Below, piece by piece: positions 37,259 to 43,963 of a stretch of 64,000 bases of DNA. Position numbers and translations under genes: made by a program. The notes below the pieces were generated by a model that worked only from the letters and a program-made list of their open reading frames with translations, ran no database searches and was not told the origin of the DNA. Each line of letters begins with the position of its first letter. Position 1 is the stretch's first letter. Source of the stretch: Mycolicibacterium arabiense (lineage in GTDB: Bacteria; Actinomycetota; Actinomycetes; Mycobacteriales; Mycobacteriaceae). The stretch covers positions 1,736,001 to 1,800,000 of the forward strand of contig NZ_AP022593.1 in assembly GCF_010731815.2 (NCBI RefSeq), in the 5' to 3' direction.

Positions 37259-37272
37259 GATCGGTTTACATC
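37259..37272 (+). repeat. Direct repeat copy 1 (GATCGGTTTACATC)
   Basis: The 14-bp GATCGGTTTACATC occurs here and again at 37315-37328, start to start 56 bp. It lies in the divergent region of the alpha/beta hydrolase and ABM-fold genes and shares a core with sites before the SDR and P450 genes. Confidence 0.6.
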
Positions 37273-37314
37273 TGAGCACGCGTCGACTACGGTGAGGTCG
37301 AGATCGTAGAAACT

Positions 37315-37328
37315 GATCGGTTTACATC
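37315..37328 (+). promoter_or_regulatory. Direct repeat copy 2 (GATCGGTTTACATC)
   Basis: Identical to the copy at 37259. It directly precedes the ribosome-binding GGAGG (37329-37333) and ATG (37339) of the ABM-fold gene, so a bound regulator would block that gene's promoter or translation start. Confidence 0.55.
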
Positions 37329-37338
37329 GGAGGCGAAC

Positions 37339-37650
37339 ATGGACGCAGGACAGGCATTCGGGTTCCTCGTCACGCTCGAGGCGATCCCGGGACGCCAGCA
37401 CGACGTGATCGAGTTCCTGAAGAAGGCTAGGCAGCTGGTCGAAGCCGAGCACGGCACGCGGACGTGGTACGCCTTCCGTTCGGGGTCAACGACATTCGGG
37501 ATCTTCGACACCTTCGACACCGCCGACGACCGCGGGGTTCACCTTCATGGCGAGGTCAGAGCCGCGCTCGAGGAGTTCGGCGACGAGTTGTTCAGCGCAC
37601 CACCGGTGATCACGCCGGTCGAGGTGCTCGGCTCGAAACCACGCACCTGA
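37339..37650 (+). CDS. ABM-superfamily protein (antibiotic biosynthesis monooxygenase fold)
   Basis: This 103-residue protein is a single ferredoxin-like ABM domain: FGFLVTLEAIPGRQHDVIEF, then FRSGSTTFGIFDTFDTADD with the strand-turn pattern of the family. Members act as small cofactor-free monooxygenases or heme-degrading or quinone-modifying proteins, usually as dimers. A good GGAGG ribosome-binding site (37329-37333) precedes the ATG. Two 14-bp direct repeats upstream link it to the nearby TetR-controlled genes. No specific substrate can be named. Confidence 0.8.
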   Translation: MDAGQAFGFLVTLEAIPGRQHDVIEFLKKARQLVEAEHGTRTWYAFRSGSTTFGIFDTFDTADDRGVHLHGEVRAALEEFGDELFSAPPVITPVEVLGSKPRT

Positions 37651-37774
37651 TCCCACGCCTCGTCCGTGGGCCCCGTGCACGGAATCGGCCGCTTTCGCGT
37701 GCACGAGCCCCACGCTCGAGCGCACAACCCCTCGCCGAGCCCTTGACTCTCTGACCCGACCCTGGGAGTGTTCC

Positions 37775-37797
37775 TGATCAGTCGATCAGTTTCAATC
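37775..37797 (+). promoter_or_regulatory. TetR-type dyad upstream of the first mycofactocin-type SDR
   Basis: CTGAT and ATCAG form an inverted repeat with a 6-bp spacer (37774-37789), followed by GTTT. The stretch GATCAGTTTCAATC (37784-37797) matches the 14-bp repeat at 37259 and 37315 in 11 of 14 positions. It lies 43 bp before the SDR ATG. Confidence 0.5.
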
Positions 37798-37839
37798 GAC
37801 GCGCCCGTGGTCGCACGGTCGCCGTCGGGAGTGGAGGAC

Positions 37840-38682
37840 ATGATGAGCGGTCGGGTCGAGGGCAAGGTCGCCTTCATCACGGGTGCAGCGCGCGGGCAGG
37901 GGCGCAGCCACGCGCTGCGACTGGCCCAGGAGGGCGCCGACATCATCGCCGTCGACGTGTGCGGGCCAATCAGCAGCACGAGCGTGATCCCGCCGTCGAC
38001 ACCAGACGATCTGGCCGAAACCGCCGATCTCATCAAGGGACTGAACCGCCGCGTCGTCACCGCAGAGGTCGACGTCCGCGACTACGACAGCCTGAAGGCC
38101 GCCGTGGATGGCGGCGTCGAACAGCTGGGACGGCTCGACGTCATCGTGGCGAACGCAGGCATCGGCAACGGCGGGCAGACGCTGCACAAGACCAGCGAGC
38201 AGGACTGGCAGGAGATGATCGACGTCAATCTCTCGGGGGTGTGGAAGACCGTCAAGACCGGCGTGCCGCACCTGATCTCGGGTGGCCGAGGCGGTTCCAT
38301 CGTGCTCACCAGTTCGGTCGGGGGTCTCAAGGCGTACCCGCACACGGGCCACTACATCGCGGCAAAGCACGGGGTGGTCGGCCTGATGCGCACGTTCGCC
38401 GTCGAACTGGGCGAGCACTCGATCCGGGTCAATTCGGTGCACCCCACCAACGTGAACACGCCGATGTTCATGAACGAGGGCACGATGCGGCTGTTCCGCC
38501 CCGATCTGGAGAACCCGGGTCCCGACGACATGGCCGTCGTCGCGAAGATGATGCATGTGCTCCCCGTCGGCTGGGTCGAGCCGGAGGACATCAGCAACGC
38601 GGTGCTCTTCCTCGCCTCCGACGAGTCGCGCTACGTGACCGGGCTTCCGGTGACGGTCGACGCGGGCAGCATGCTGAAGTAG
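37840..38682 (+). CDS. Mycofactocin-type SDR (carveol dehydrogenase-like), first copy
   Basis: The 280-residue protein has the sequence style of mycofactocin-associated SDRs: GRVEGKVAFITGAARGQGRS, the long insertion after beta-2 (IIAVDVCGPISSTSVIPPST), VIVANAGIGNGG, SSVGGLKAYPHTGHYIAAK, and ending VTGLPVTVDAG. These enzymes hold their nicotinamide tightly and pass electrons to the peptide cofactor mycofactocin. The insertion is the region that shields NAD. The ATG at 37840 is chosen because GGAGG precedes it and the dyad upstream lies inside the longer frame. A convergent TetR gene begins 13 bp after the stop. Confidence 0.88.
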   Translation: MMSGRVEGKVAFITGAARGQGRSHALRLAQEGADIIAVDVCGPISSTSVIPPSTPDDLAETADLIKGLNRRVVTAEVDVRDYDSLKAAVDGGVEQLGRLDVIVANAGIGNGGQTLHKTSEQDWQEMIDVNLSGVWKTVKTGVPHLISGGRGGSIVLTSSVGGLKAYPHTGHYIAAKHGVVGLMRTFAVELGEHSIRVNSVHPTNVNTPMFMNEGTMRLFRPDLENPGPDDMAVVAKMMHVLPVGWVEPEDISNAVLFLASDESRYVTGLPVTVDAGSMLK

Positions 38683-38695
38683 TTCGGCGAGCGCC

Positions 38696-39298
38696 TCAGC
38701 GGTCGGTTCCGGGTGACGCGCTCGCGTCGTACTGGACCAGGAATCGTTCGATGAACGACGACATCTGGTCGTGCCCGTCGGTGACGCCGATGGCGACCTC
38801 GTTGCACAGGCTGCGGGCCATCTGGGCCAGCAGCATCGAGATCACGATCGGCGGAAAGGCCTCGAGGTCCACGCCGTGGGCGCGCAGGGCAACGGTCACC
38901 GCGGCGGTCTCGATGTCGCGCACCCGCTCGGCGTAGGCCTTCAGCTCGGCGCCGATCACCTTGCGGTGGTTGGCCAGCGCCATGAACTCAGTGTTGAGGC
39001 CGGTGCGGCGGGGATCGGAGTTGACGAGCCACAGTGCACGCAGCGGGTTGTCGTCGGTCAGGGCACGTCGCATCTGCTGCAGCGATACCTCGGCGCCGGC
39101 GCGGAGCACAGCCAGGAACAGATCGTCCATGGTGTCGAAGTAGTAGTACACCAATGCCGGCTTCACGCCAGCCAGGGCTGCGACCCTCCGCGACGTCGCC
39201 GCGGCATACCCCTCGTCGCGCATGATCTGAGCGGTTGCCTCGATCAAGCGCAGGCGCGCGCCTGCGTCCTTCTCCTTGGGTCTACTGGCGGCAGGCAT
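38696..39298 (-). CDS. TetR-family regulator of the SDR/P450 genes
   Basis: The 200-residue protein has a TetR DNA-binding domain (ARLRLIEATAQIMRDEGYAA, TSRRVAALAGVKPALVYYYF) and an all-helical ligand domain (LAVLRAGAEVSLQQMRRAL). It is convergent with the mycofactocin SDR and divergent from the P450, with a perfect 14-bp palindrome in the 157-bp gap. I chose the ATG at 39298 because domain alignment begins just after it; an upstream open frame reaches into the P450 promoter and is unlikely. It may autoregulate and control P450 and SDR expression. Confidence 0.87.
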   Translation of the reverse strand: MPAASRPKEKDAGARLRLIEATAQIMRDEGYAAATSRRVAALAGVKPALVYYYFDTMDDLFLAVLRAGAEVSLQQMRRALTDDNPLRALWLVNSDPRRTGLNTEFMALANHRKVIGAELKAYAERVRDIETAAVTVALRAHGVDLEAFPPIVISMLLAQMARSLCNEVAIGVTDGHDQMSSFIERFLVQYDASASPGTDR

Positions 39299-39405
39299 GT
39301 CGACGTTCCCTACGTAATCGGCTGACCGGAAGCATATACGGCGCACGCGATCCGGTCCTTGACCGTCCGATTGGACGCGTGCTATCCATGACCATCGCAT
39401 TGATT

Positions 39406-39423
39406 TGATCGATCGATCAGTTT
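39406..39423. promoter_or_regulatory. Palindromic operator between tetR and the P450
   Basis: TGATCGATCGATCA (39406-39419) is a perfect 14-bp palindrome followed by GTTT. It lies 36 bp before the P450 start and 107 bp before the TetR start. It shares the core GATCAGTTT with the site at 37784. Confidence 0.65.
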
Positions 39424-39455
39424 TTGATGAGTATGCGAACCGAGAGGACCACTGC

Positions 39456-40742
39456 ATGACTGATCTCGCCTCGGCGGACTACTTCACCGACGCCACCATC
39501 GCGCAGGATCCTTACGACTACTACGAGCACCTGCGCAGTCACGGTCCCGTCTACCGGGAGCCGCACCACGGGGTCGTTGCGGTGACCGGCTACGCCGAGG
39601 TGATGGCGGCGTTCAAGGACACCGACTCGTTCTCTGCGGTCAATGCCATCGGCGGGCCGTTCCCGCCGCTTCCGTTCGAGCCCGACGGCGATGACATCAC
39701 CGCCCAGATCGAGGCACACCGGCACGAGTTCCCGATCCACGAGCACATGGTGGTCATGGATCCACCTGCCCACGAACGGGCCCGGTCGCTGCTCAGCAGG
39801 CTCCTCACGCCGCGCAGGCTCGCCGAGAACGAGGAGTTCATGTGGGAACTCGTCGACACCCAGCTCGACGAGTTCATCGGCAACCAGCGGTGCGAGTTCC
39901 TGTCGGAGTACGCCAGGCCGTTCGCGACCCTGGCCATCACCGACCTGCTCGGCGTGCCCGCGGAAGACCGTGCCGAGTTCCGTCGGGCGCTCGGAGCCGA
40001 GAAGCCGGAGGGCAACCGCGTCGGTGCCCTCGACGGTGCGGCGGTGGGGCTCAACCCGCTGGAGTACCTCGACGACAAGTTCAGCGCCTACATCGCGGAA
40101 CGACGGCGCGATCCGCGCAACGACGTGCTCGGCGGCATGGCTGCCGCCACCTATCCCGACGGTTCGGTGCCCGAGCTGCTCGAGGTCGTCCGGCCCGCCA
40201 CGTTCCTGTTCGCAGCCGGCCAGGAGACCGTCACGAAACTGCTCAGCGCCGCGGTTCAGACGCTCGGCGATCGGCCGGAGCTGCAGCGACAGCTTCGTGA
40301 GCATCGAAAGTCGATACCGGCGTTCATCGAGGAGGCGTTGCGGATGGAGAGTCCGACCAAGGTCGACTTCCGCCTGGCACGCAAGACGACCACGCTGGGT
40401 GGCGTGCGCATCCCCGCCGGCACGGTGGTGATGCTGTGCCTGGGCGCCGCCAATCGCGACCCCGCCAAGTTCGAGGATCCGCACGAGTTCCGCCTGGACC
40501 GCAAGAACGTGCGCGAGCACATCGCCTTCGGCCGCGGCATCCACACCTGCGCAGGCGCTCCACTGGCTCGCGTCGAAGGGCGGATCACCGTGCACCGCCT
40601 CCTCGACCGCATGCGCGACATCACCGTCAGCACCGAGGCACATGGCCCTGCCCACGACCGGCGGTACGACTACGAGTCGACGTTCCTGCTGCGCGGGCTA
40701 ACCGACCTGCACATCGAGTTCACGCCCGTCGAAGCGTCGTGA
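39456..40742 (+). CDS. Cytochrome P450 monooxygenase
   Basis: The 428-residue protein is a soluble class I bacterial P450. It has the I-helix FLFAAGQETVTKLL, the ExxR motif FIEEALRMES, and the heme-ligand loop AFGRGIHTCAGAPLAR with the Cys at residue 365. The usual acid-Thr pair in the I-helix is Glu-Thr here. No ferredoxin gene is next to it, so redox partners are encoded elsewhere. The ATG at 39456 follows a GAGAGGA ribosome-binding site. With the mycofactocin SDRs and ALDH nearby it probably starts oxidation of a terpene- or steroid-like substrate (inference). Confidence 0.93.
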   Translation: MTDLASADYFTDATIAQDPYDYYEHLRSHGPVYREPHHGVVAVTGYAEVMAAFKDTDSFSAVNAIGGPFPPLPFEPDGDDITAQIEAHRHEFPIHEHMVVMDPPAHERARSLLSRLLTPRRLAENEEFMWELVDTQLDEFIGNQRCEFLSEYARPFATLAITDLLGVPAEDRAEFRRALGAEKPEGNRVGALDGAAVGLNPLEYLDDKFSAYIAERRRDPRNDVLGGMAAATYPDGSVPELLEVVRPATFLFAAGQETVTKLLSAAVQTLGDRPELQRQLREHRKSIPAFIEEALRMESPTKVDFRLARKTTTLGGVRIPAGTVVMLCLGAANRDPAKFEDPHEFRLDRKNVREHIAFGRGIHTCAGAPLARVEGRITVHRLLDRMRDITVSTEAHGPAHDRRYDYESTFLLRGLTDLHIEFTPVEAS

Positions 40743-40752
40743 ACGGGGCTGC

Positions 40753-40779
40753 CGTCCCACGACGTCTACACGTGGGACG
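40753..40779. terminator. Bidirectional terminator hairpin
   Basis: A perfect 9-bp inverted repeat (CGTCCCACG at 40753-40761 and CGTGGGACG at 40771-40779) with a 9-nt loop lies in the 41-bp gap between the convergent P450 and TetR genes. It probably ends both transcripts. Confidence 0.75.
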
Positions 40780-40783
40780 CGGT

Positions 40784-41392
40784 TCACCCCTCGAGCCGAG
40801 CCCGAGCCGTCGCGTCGTAGCCACTGGTCATCCAGTACACGGCCCGCTCCAGGGCGGGCACGATGTCGGTGATCGCGATCTCGCCGGCGGTGAACCTGCC
40901 GAGCAGGCCGTAGACCAGGCTGGACATCACGGCATCGAGGTCGGCGATGAACCGCTCGTCGACGCCTGCGAGCACCTCCATGCCTGCGGGGACGACGACG
41001 TCCAAGCCCTGGTGCAGCAGCGCCTGGCCGCCCGGGGAGGACCTGGCTCGATAGAAGGCGGCCAGCATCGCGGGGTGTTGCTCCCACGGTTCGAAGATGG
41101 CGCGGAAGAGCCGGGTGAGACCGTCGGACATGGATTCGTCCGGAGCCCGCGCCGGCCGTGGCATCCGGGAGTAGCGGTTCTCGGTCATCCAGGCCTGCAG
41201 CGCGGCGAGGATCAGTTCGTCTCGGTTGGCCCACCGCTTGTAGATGGTCGCCAGGGACGTCCGTGCGCGGCGGGCGACCTCGCGCAACGCAACGGCGTCG
41301 TAGCCGTCCGTTTCGAGCATCTCGACGACGATGTCGAGGATTCGGCCATCTGGCTGGCGTGAACCAGCCTCTGCCGCTTCGACTTTCCCCAC
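40784..41392 (-). CDS. TetR-family regulator of the SDR-SDR-CMD-ALDH operon
   Basis: The 202-residue protein carries a TetR DNA-binding domain (GRILDIVVEMLETDGYDAVA, REVARRARTSLATIYKRWAN) and a helical C-terminal domain. It is divergent from the next four-gene operon, with overlapping palindromes in between, the usual repressor layout. I take the GTG at 41392 as start, since an in-frame extension upstream would cover those palindromes. The C-terminal ligand pocket gives no clear hint of inducer. It is convergent with the P450. Confidence 0.85.
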   Translation of the reverse strand: MGKVEAAEAGSRQPDGRILDIVVEMLETDGYDAVALREVARRARTSLATIYKRWANRDELILAALQAWMTENRYSRMPRPARAPDESMSDGLTRLFRAIFEPWEQHPAMLAAFYRARSSPGGQALLHQGLDVVVPAGMEVLAGVDERFIADLDAVMSSLVYGLLGRFTAGEIAITDIVPALERAVYWMTSGYDATARARLEG

Positions 41393-41415
41393 GGAACGCC
41401 CCTTGCCGTCGACGT

Positions 41416-41451
41416 GTAACCAGGTTACTGTACCTCCAGTAACCGTGTTAC
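41416..41451. promoter_or_regulatory. Nested palindromic operators, TetR / SDR operon
   Basis: Three overlapping dyads share the sequence GTAAC. GGTTACTG and CAGTAACC (41423-41430 and 41437-41444) have perfect 8-bp arms. GTAACCAGGTTAC (41416-41428) and GTAACCGTGTTAC (41439-41451) are shorter palindromes on both sides. The block lies between divergent starts at 41392 and 41506. Confidence 0.75.
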
Positions 41452-41505
41452 CCAGGTCATGGCTCAGTACCCGATGTGACCACCACGGCAATGAAGCGAG
41501 GATCG

Positions 41506-42339
41506 ATGAGTTCCCTGGACGGCAAAGTCGCGTTCATCACCGGGGTGGCCCGAGGGCAGGGCCGTAGCCACGCCGTCCGGCTGGCTGCCGAGGGAGCCGA
41601 CATCGTCGGCGTCGACATCTGCGCCGACATCGCGTCCAACGGCTATGCGATGGCGTCGCGGGACGAACTCGACGAGACCATCGCACTGGTCGAGGCCAAG
41701 GGCAGCAAGATGGTTGGCTCGGTCGCCGACGTCCGGGACTACCACGCACTCAAGTCCGCCCTCGACGCCGGCGTCGCGCACTTCGGGCGACTCGACATCG
41801 TGCTGGCCAACGCGGGCATCGCGACGATGGCCTTTCGCGAGCTGAGCATCGAGGAGGAACTCGAGCAGTGGACCGACGTCCTCGACGTCAACCTCGTCGG
41901 GGCGTTCCACACCGCCAAGGCCGCCATCCCCCACCTGATCGCCGGCGAACGAGGCGGGTCCATCGTCTTCACCAGCTCGACGGCCGGCTTGAAGGGTTTC
42001 GGTGGACTGCAGGGCGGCGGGCTGGCGTACGCCGCGTCCAAGCACGGCATCGTGGGACTGATGCGCACGCTCGCCAATGCGCTTGCCGCTCAAAGTATCC
42101 GGGTGAACACCGTGCACCCGACGGCGGTGAACACGATGATGGCGATGAATCCGCAGATGCAGGACTTCCTGGCCAACATGCCCGACGGCGGCGGACCGCA
42201 CCTGCAGAATCCGATGCCGATCGGCATGCTCGAACCCGAGGACATCAGCGCCGCCATCGCCTACCTGGTCTCGGATCACGCCAAGTACGTCACGGGGGTC
42301 ACCCTCCCCGTCGACGCGGGCTTCTGCAACAAGCTGTGA
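41506..42339 (+). CDS. Mycofactocin-type SDR, second copy
   Basis: This 277-residue SDR starts SSLDGKVAFITGVARGQGRSH and has the family insertion VDICADIASNGYAMASRDEL. It continues with IVLANAGIATMAF, SSTAGLKGFGG, YAASKHGIVGLMRTLANAL, and ends VTGVTLPVDAG. It is related to but clearly distinct from the copy at 37.8 kb. Starts at 41476 (GTG) and 41491 (ATG) are also in frame; I prefer 41506 because a GCGAGG precedes it and homology begins there. It is the first gene of an operon and overlaps the next SDR by 4 bp. Confidence 0.86.
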   Translation: MSSLDGKVAFITGVARGQGRSHAVRLAAEGADIVGVDICADIASNGYAMASRDELDETIALVEAKGSKMVGSVADVRDYHALKSALDAGVAHFGRLDIVLANAGIATMAFRELSIEEELEQWTDVLDVNLVGAFHTAKAAIPHLIAGERGGSIVFTSSTAGLKGFGGLQGGGLAYAASKHGIVGLMRTLANALAAQSIRVNTVHPTAVNTMMAMNPQMQDFLANMPDGGGPHLQNPMPIGMLEPEDISAAIAYLVSDHAKYVTGVTLPVDAGFCNKL

Positions 42340-43151
42340 GCGCCTCCGACGGCCGGGTCGCCGGCAAGCGGGTAATGATCACCGGCGCGGCCCGTGGCAT
42401 GGGCCGCAGCCACGCGGTCCGGCTGGCCGAGGAGGGCGCCGACGTCGTACTGATCGACGTCTGCGAATCGTTGCCGGGCCTGGAGTACCCACTGGCGTCG
42501 ATCGACGACCTCGAGGAGACCGCGCGCCTGGTGCGCGCCCACGGACGCCGAGCGGTCACCAAGGTGGTCGACGTCCGCGACGAGAATGCGATGAAGCACG
42601 CCGTCGCCGACGCCGCCACGGAACTCGGAGGCCTCGACGCCGCCGTCGCCAACGCCGGCGTCCTCACCGCCGGGCTGTGGAGCGAGACCACCAACGAACA
42701 CTGGCGGCTCGTGTTGGACGTCAACCTGATCGGCGCCTGGAACACGTGCGTGGCCGCGCTCCCCTTCATCCTCGAGCAGGGCGGCGGCAGCCTCGTCAAC
42801 ATCAGTTCGGCTGCGGCCATCAAGGGCAATCCCCTGCACATCCCGTACACGGCCTCCAAGCAGGCAATCGTCGGCATGAGCGTCGCACTCGCCAACGAGC
42901 TTGCCGCCCAGAGCGTCCGCGTCAACACCGTGCACCCGACCGGCGTCATGACCGGCATGGCGCCCGCGACGATTCACACCTTGCTCGCCGAGACGCGAAC
43001 CGACCTCGCTCCGCTCTTCGGCAACGCCCTCCCCACACCGCTGATCGAACCCGTCGACGTGAGCAACGCGGTGCTCTTCCTGGTCTCGGACGAATCGCGG
43101 TACGTCACCGGACTGCAGTTCAAGGTCGACGCCGGCGTCACCATCAGATAG
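42336..43151 (+). CDS. Mycofactocin-type SDR, third copy
   Basis: The 271-residue protein begins GRVAGKRVMITGAARGMGRS and has the insertion IDVCESLPGLEYPLASIDDL, AAVANAGVLTAG, ISSAAAIKGNPLHIPYTASK, and ends VTGLQFKVDAG. Its GTG start lies inside the stop of the previous SDR (GTGA, 4-bp overlap), so the two SDRs are co-translated. Two adjacent NAD-retaining dehydrogenases may act on successive alcohol groups or on different stereoisomers. It is followed after 8 bp by the CMD gene. Confidence 0.86.
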   Translation: MSASDGRVAGKRVMITGAARGMGRSHAVRLAEEGADVVLIDVCESLPGLEYPLASIDDLEETARLVRAHGRRAVTKVVDVRDENAMKHAVADAATELGGLDAAVANAGVLTAGLWSETTNEHWRLVLDVNLIGAWNTCVAALPFILEQGGGSLVNISSAAAIKGNPLHIPYTASKQAIVGMSVALANELAAQSVRVNTVHPTGVMTGMAPATIHTLLAETRTDLAPLFGNALPTPLIEPVDVSNAVLFLVSDESRYVTGLQFKVDAGVTIR

Positions 43152-43159
43152 GACGAACC

Positions 43160-43963
43160 ATGAACACAGCACACCGCCGCGAGACCGGCCTTCGGCAGTA
43201 CGCCGAAGTGATGACGGTCGATGCACCCTCCGACGGCAGCCCGGCGATCGCCGACGGGTTGATCGACTTCGTGTTCGCCGAGATCTGGTCGCGTCCGGGC
43301 CTGAGCCGGCGCGACCGCCGCTTCGTCACGCTGGCCTGCGTGGCCGCTGCCGACGCCGACGAGCCGCTGGAACAACACGTCTACGCGGCGCTGAATAGCG
43401 GCGATCTCAGCATCACCGAGATGCGGGAGACGGTGCTGCACTTCGCGGTCTACGCGGGTTGGCCGAAGGCGTCGCGCTTCAACATCGTGGTAGACGCACA
43501 GTGGGCGCGGATACTCGGCGAGCGCGGGCTGGCCGACACGCCACCGGATCCGTTGCTGCCGTTGGCCACCGAGAGCGACCCCGAACTCCGCCTGCAGGGC
43601 GGCGAACGATCGTTCAAGGAGATCAACTGCATCCCGTTCGCGCCGGTCCGCGACAACCCGTACTCCGGTGCGGGCATCCTCAACTTCGTCTTCGGCGAGA
43701 TGTGGCTTCGTCCCGGACTCGGCATGAAGGAGCGGCGCCTCGTCACGGTGGCCTGCGTCGCCTTCCAGGACGCAGAACTGCCCATCCAATCCCACGTGTA
43801 CGCCGCCCTGAAGAGTGGTGACGTCTCGTTCGACGAAATGGACGAAGTCGCCCTGCACTTCGCCGCGTACTACGGCTGGCCCAAGGCATCTCACCTCGAC
43901 TCCGCCATCGGCGTGCAGAAGCAGCGCGTGCTCGCCGAAGCGACGTCCGAGGCGGCCTCGTGA
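43160..43963 (+). CDS. Tandem carboxymuconolactone-decarboxylase-like (CMD) protein
   Basis: The 267-residue protein contains two CMD domains in tandem, about residues 20-120 and 165-262, clearly duplicated. VYAALNSGDLSITEMRETVL and LHFAVYAGWPKASR in the first match VYAALKSGDVSFDEMDEVAL and LHFAAYYGWPKASH in the second. The CMD fold includes AhpD peroxidases and carboxymuconolactone decarboxylase. No CxxC redox pair is present, so a decarboxylase or lactone-related role is more likely than AhpD-like redox. It sits between SDRs and an ALDH, overlapping the latter by 4 bp. Confidence 0.85.
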   Translation: MNTAHRRETGLRQYAEVMTVDAPSDGSPAIADGLIDFVFAEIWSRPGLSRRDRRFVTLACVAAADADEPLEQHVYAALNSGDLSITEMRETVLHFAVYAGWPKASRFNIVVDAQWARILGERGLADTPPDPLLPLATESDPELRLQGGERSFKEINCIPFAPVRDNPYSGAGILNFVFGEMWLRPGLGMKERRLVTVACVAFQDAELPIQSHVYAALKSGDVSFDEMDEVALHFAAYYGWPKASHLDSAIGVQKQRVLAEATSEAAS

